Of a DNA stretch of 28,927 nucleotides, positions 26,121 through 28,927 are shown in pieces (position 1 is the stretch's first letter; every line of letters begins with the position of its first letter). A program made the translations under genes and the position numbers. Origin of the DNA: DAOPYE01 sp035352715 (GTDB lineage: Bacteria > Acidobacteriota > Holophagae > Holophagales > Holophagaceae); NCBI GenBank assembly GCA_035352715.1, contig DAOPYE010000027.1, positions 1 through 28,927 on the forward strand. The letters run 5' to 3'. The notes under the pieces were generated by a model. The model was not told the origin of the DNA. It was given only the letters and a program-made list of their open reading frames with translations, and searched no databases.

Positions 26121-28853
26121 TCAGCGGTGCGACAGCTTGATCGTCACCGCCGTACCGTCATAGGCCACCACCTGATCCGGGACCGCGGTGGGAGCGATGC
26201 CGGTGCCATGCCCTGGGCGCACGATGACAATCCGGAAGGTCCGCTTCTTCAGCATCCCAGGGAAGGATCCATGGCGGGCCCCGATGGACAGGCGCTGAGC
26301 GTTGTCATCCCAGGTGATCGGAATCGTGGCGTAGATCCCTTTTTCGTACCGGCAGGAATCCCCTTCGTCTTCGTAAAGCGTGAAGCGGCCATCGGCGCCG
26401 GGATAGACGCGCAATTCGATGGGATCCGCGGGTTGTTCATTGGCCCACTGAAGGGTGGGACCGAGCGGCAGAATGGATCCCGCGCGAACCTGCAGGGGGA
26501 TCTGCTCGATGGGCGCAGGCCGGGTGGCGTCCTGGCCGCCGGACAGGCGCTCGCCACTCCAGAAATCCAGCCAGACGGCACCCTTCGGCAGGTACAACGT
26601 GCGCGTGGCGGCCTTGGGCTCGGTGACCGGGCTGACCAGCAGGGCCGGGCCCAATAGGTACTGGTTGCCGATGGCGCGGACCCGATCGTCGGCGGGGAAG
26701 TCCATCACCAGTGGGCGCATCAGGGTCGCCTGGTCGTGCGTCACCGCCCACGCCTGGCTGTAGAGGTACGGCAGCAGGCGATAGCGCAGATCCAGGTAGG
26801 CGCGCATGACGTCCTGGGTCTTGGGAAGCCACTTCCACACTTCGGTTTCGCTCTTATAGCCATGCACGCGCTGGATCGGGCACAGGGTCAGGTACTGAAA
26901 CCAGCGCGTCCACAGCTCGTTGTATCCCTCGGAGGTGTGCTGGTCGCCTGGATGGAAGAACCCGCCGCAATCCGAGGTCCAGTAGGGTTGGCCAGTGATG
27001 CTGACATTGAGTCCGGCGGGGATCTGGCGACGGAAGGCATCCCAGGTGCCGTTGATATCGCCCGACCAAGTGGCGGCGCCATAGCGCTGCTGGCCGGGAT
27101 ACGCGGAACGGGTCAGGGTGACAACGCGCTTGCCTGGATCGGTGGCGCGCTGGCCCTCGTAGACGCTGCGATTGTGGAACAGTGGATAGGCGTTGCGATA
27201 GAGATTGCCCGACCCCAGGAACACCTGGTTGCCATCCAGACCATTGCCGTCATCCATGGGCTCGGCGGCATCCTGCCACCAGGCGTCCACGCCGTGGGAA
27301 AAGAAGCCCTGGTTGATCAGATCCCAGCGCAGGGCGCGGGCCTTGGGGTTGGTGGCATCGTAGACGCCGGTGCGGTTGATGAATCCGTTTGGAAGTTCGC
27401 CCAGAGCCTTCTTGGCGGTGCCCTCCGGGTTCGGCCAGACCGAAACCATGAAGCGGGCATTCAGCGCATGCAGGCCAGCGCACAGCGCCGTGGGATCGGG
27501 ATAGAAGTTCTCGTCCCACTGATAGGCCCCCCAGCCGTACTTGCCCCAGTACTGCCAGTCCTGCACGATCAGATCCACGGGCAGCTTGCGTTTGCGGAAC
27601 TCCGCGATGGTATCGATCAGGTGCTGCGAGCTGCTGTAGCGCTCTCGGCACTGCCAGAAGCCGAACGCCCACTTGGGCCACATGGGCGCATCGCCCGTGG
27701 CGGTGCGGTACTCGGCGATCACGCGATGCAGATCCGGACCCTGGAAGAACCAGTAATCCACACCCTTTCCCGCTTCGGAGCGGAAGACGGTGCGATCCAT
27801 CTGGCGAGGCTGGGCCACGACCGTGGCGTTCTTGCCGCCGCCGCGCAGCTCGACCTTGACCCGGGTGTGGGCGGGCAACGTCACGATGCCGCTCGCCGAA
27901 TAGGGAACCCACATGTTCTGCAGGCCCGCGACAATCTGGTCGTTGACCAGCACCTCCAGGCGACCGCGCCGATCACCGTCCTTGGCCATGAACACGTAGT
28001 CTCCGGCCACCGTGGTGGTGAAGGAACCAATACGGCCCCCTGCGGGCTTCTTCTTTGGATCCGCGCTGGCCTTGCCCAGATCCTCGGTGGCTCGGGGGGC
28101 GTTGTCATCGCCTTCGCCCGGCGCGACGAAATCGATGGCCTTGTCCACAGGATTGAATTGCGTCAGCGACGCGTTATCCCACAGCACGCCGTAGCCCTTG
28201 CTGGAGATCAGCACCGGCAGGGCGATGACGGTGTTGTGCTGCCTGAGTTCGAGCGGAACGCCACGGAAATCCCACAGGCCATCCTGGAACTGCCCCAGGC
28301 CGTAGATGGATTCATCCGGCTGGGTCGCAAACGTCTGTTCGATCTGGCAAAGCCCAGCCTCACTCGCGATGGGCGCAGATGACGATGCCGGGTTCGTGCT
28401 GAAACGGCGTTCACGTTCCACGAGTACCGGATGGCCTTTCGCATCGAGAAAGCGCACCGTCCCCGTGGCCTTTTCGATCTCCACGCGCAGCGCTGCGGTG
28501 TTCACGGTCACGGACTGCGGCGTTTCCTGAACACTGAAAGGTGTTTTCTTCCAGGCCGCGATCACCGGCACCGAGGGAGCCGTCGGCAGCACCTGATCCG
28601 GCACCGCCTGCACATGCACGATGCCCTCGGCGCACACCTGGATCTTCAACAGGCCAGCCTGCAAGCGCAGCAATACACCGTCGACCTGTCGGGTCACGGA
28701 TTGAACCGGTTGGGGACCTCTGATCTCGACGGCCGGTGAAACGATGGAGATCATCGCGCTGAGGCATGGGATCTGAGCCCAACGCGCGAGCCGCGAATGG
28801 GGCAACGGATGAAGGCGAGAAGAAGATCTGACCGGAGAAGACGAGAGGGGCAT
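26121..28853 (-). CDS. Exported GH31 glycoside hydrolase with PA14-like insert (alpha-xylosidase/alpha-glucosidase type)
   Basis: A 910-aa family GH31 enzyme. The N-terminus is Arg-rich followed by a hydrophobic stretch ending near SPAVEI (about 24-43), likely a signal peptide. After the N-terminal beta-sandwich (YGLGQFQDGLWDFRG at about 184-198), residues about 270-350 form an inserted PA14-like domain (GSFTTTVAGDYVFMAKDGDRR). The catalytic barrel follows with VDLIVQDWQYWGKYGWG (426-442), the nucleophile Asp528 in WWQDAAEP and the acid/base Asp599 in TWSGDIN. The architecture matches bacterial alpha-xylosidases acting on xyloglucan oligosaccharides such as Cellvibrio Xyl31A, so alpha-xylosidase is favoured over alpha-glucosidase. 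The start ATG 28853 lacks a good Shine-Dalgarno; an ATG at 28754 is an alternative but would shorten the signal region. It stands alone here, with no CAZyme or TonB neighbours. Confidence 0.9.
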   Translation of the reverse strand: MPLSSSPVRSSSRLHPLPHSRLARWAQIPCLSAMISIVSPAVEIRGPQPVQSVTRQVDGVLLRLQAGLLKIQVCAEGIVHVQAVPDQVLPTAPSVPVIAAWKKTPFSVQETPQSVTVNTAALRVEIEKATGTVRFLDAKGHPVLVERERRFSTNPASSSAPIASEAGLCQIEQTFATQPDESIYGLGQFQDGLWDFRGVPLELRQHNTVIALPVLISSKGYGVLWDNASLTQFNPVDKAIDFVAPGEGDDNAPRATEDLGKASADPKKKPAGGRIGSFTTTVAGDYVFMAKDGDRRGRLEVLVNDQIVAGLQNMWVPYSASGIVTLPAHTRVKVELRGGGKNATVVAQPRQMDRTVFRSEAGKGVDYWFFQGPDLHRVIAEYRTATGDAPMWPKWAFGFWQCRERYSSSQHLIDTIAEFRKRKLPVDLIVQDWQYWGKYGWGAYQWDENFYPDPTALCAGLHALNARFMVSVWPNPEGTAKKALGELPNGFINRTGVYDATNPKARALRWDLINQGFFSHGVDAWWQDAAEPMDDGNGLDGNQVFLGSGNLYRNAYPLFHNRSVYEGQRATDPGKRVVTLTRSAYPGQQRYGAATWSGDINGTWDAFRRQIPAGLNVSITGQPYWTSDCGGFFHPGDQHTSEGYNELWTRWFQYLTLCPIQRVHGYKSETEVWKWLPKTQDVMRAYLDLRYRLLPYLYSQAWAVTHDQATLMRPLVMDFPADDRVRAIGNQYLLGPALLVSPVTEPKAATRTLYLPKGAVWLDFWSGERLSGGQDATRPAPIEQIPLQVRAGSILPLGPTLQWANEQPADPIELRVYPGADGRFTLYEDEGDSCRYEKGIYATIPITWDDNAQRLSIGARHGSFPGMLKKRTFRIVIVRPGHGTGIAPTAVPDQVVAYDGTAVTIKLSHR

Positions 28854-28892
28854 GGGAGGGTCTCAGGTGTTCAATGATGGGACGCAGAACCA

Positions 28893-28926
28893 CGAGACGA
28901 CCCATCAGCAACGATGGGTCGTCTCG
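28893..28926. terminator. Perfect 14-bp inverted repeat upstream of the GH31 gene
   Basis: CGAGACGACCCATC (28893-28906) pairs perfectly with GATGGGTCGTCTCG (28913-28926) around a 6-base loop. It is probably the intrinsic terminator of a gene beyond the right edge. The T-tract on the - strand side is poor (TGGTTCT) and the + strand tail is cut by the window end, so direction is unresolved. Confidence 0.55.
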
Positions 28927-28927
28927 A

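Noticed and set aside
26736..28382. A 548-codon open frame on the + strand
   Set aside because: It lies fully antisense to the GH31 gene, whose catalytic motifs are intact; no recognisable protein features or ribosome site.

Overview
The window is a GC-rich chromosomal segment with dense, largely housekeeping gene content and short intergenic gaps. The best guess for the organism is Acidobacteriota, class Holophagae (a Geothrix/Holophaga-like bacterium). This is inferred from the kinds of proteins present (MglA-type GTPase, FrzS-like protein, AmgK/MurU pair, Bacteroidetes-like PyrE, Gram-negative envelope genes) and was not confirmed by a marker-gene search. Two runs of exactly 100 N, each flanked by the same sequence on both sides (20 bp and 55 bp), show that the record is a scaffold of short-read contigs, probably a metagenome bin.

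Left part (1-3374, + strand): the 3' end of leuS, a small unknown gene, pyrE, an exported RidA-like protein translationally coupled to a PduO-type cobalamin adenosyltransferase, and a small outer-membrane beta-barrel candidate. From 3381 to 11259 everything is on the - strand. In transcription order: a DegP/HtrA protease closed by an intrinsic terminator, a FrzS/AglZ-like pseudoreceiver plus coiled-coil protein, a CorC/HlyC-type CBS membrane protein, a MurU-like nucleotidyltransferase, a DUF4870-like membrane protein (interrupted by scaffold gap 1), a small unknown protein, and an AmgK-like sugar kinase. AmgK and MurU together suggest recycling of peptidoglycan sugars.

Middle (11335-15781, mostly + strand): tRNA-His with promoter and terminator, a PilZ-like protein, a 3' fragment of an RND efflux pump abutting scaffold gap 2, a UbiD-family decarboxylase, then a 394-base regulatory interval leading to amtB-glnK. 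That interval holds a candidate sigma-54 promoter and a perfect 15-bp hairpin. From 15836 to 20122 (- strand) come prfA, rpmE with a good terminator, and a compact uppS-cdsA-dxr cluster for isoprenoid and phospholipid precursors.

Right part: the most unusual gene is at 20237-22603 (+). It is a single polypeptide fusing an MglA-type small GTPase (intrinsic Arg53 and Gln82 preserved), a coiled coil, a PAS domain, a histidine-kinase-like core that has lost its phospho-acceptor His and key ATP-site residues, and a C-terminal receiver with all key residues. In Myxococcus, MglA works with pseudoreceiver/coiled-coil proteins (FrzS, AglZ) to set cell polarity. Such a protein is also encoded in this window about 11 kb away, so the two may form an undescribed polarity or motility module with built-in two-component regulation. 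The rest is a secreted CAP-domain protein, a MoxR AAA+ ATPase, overlapping psd-scpB, and a large exported GH31 glycosidase with a PA14-like insert, probably acting on xylosidic or glucosidic oligosaccharides.
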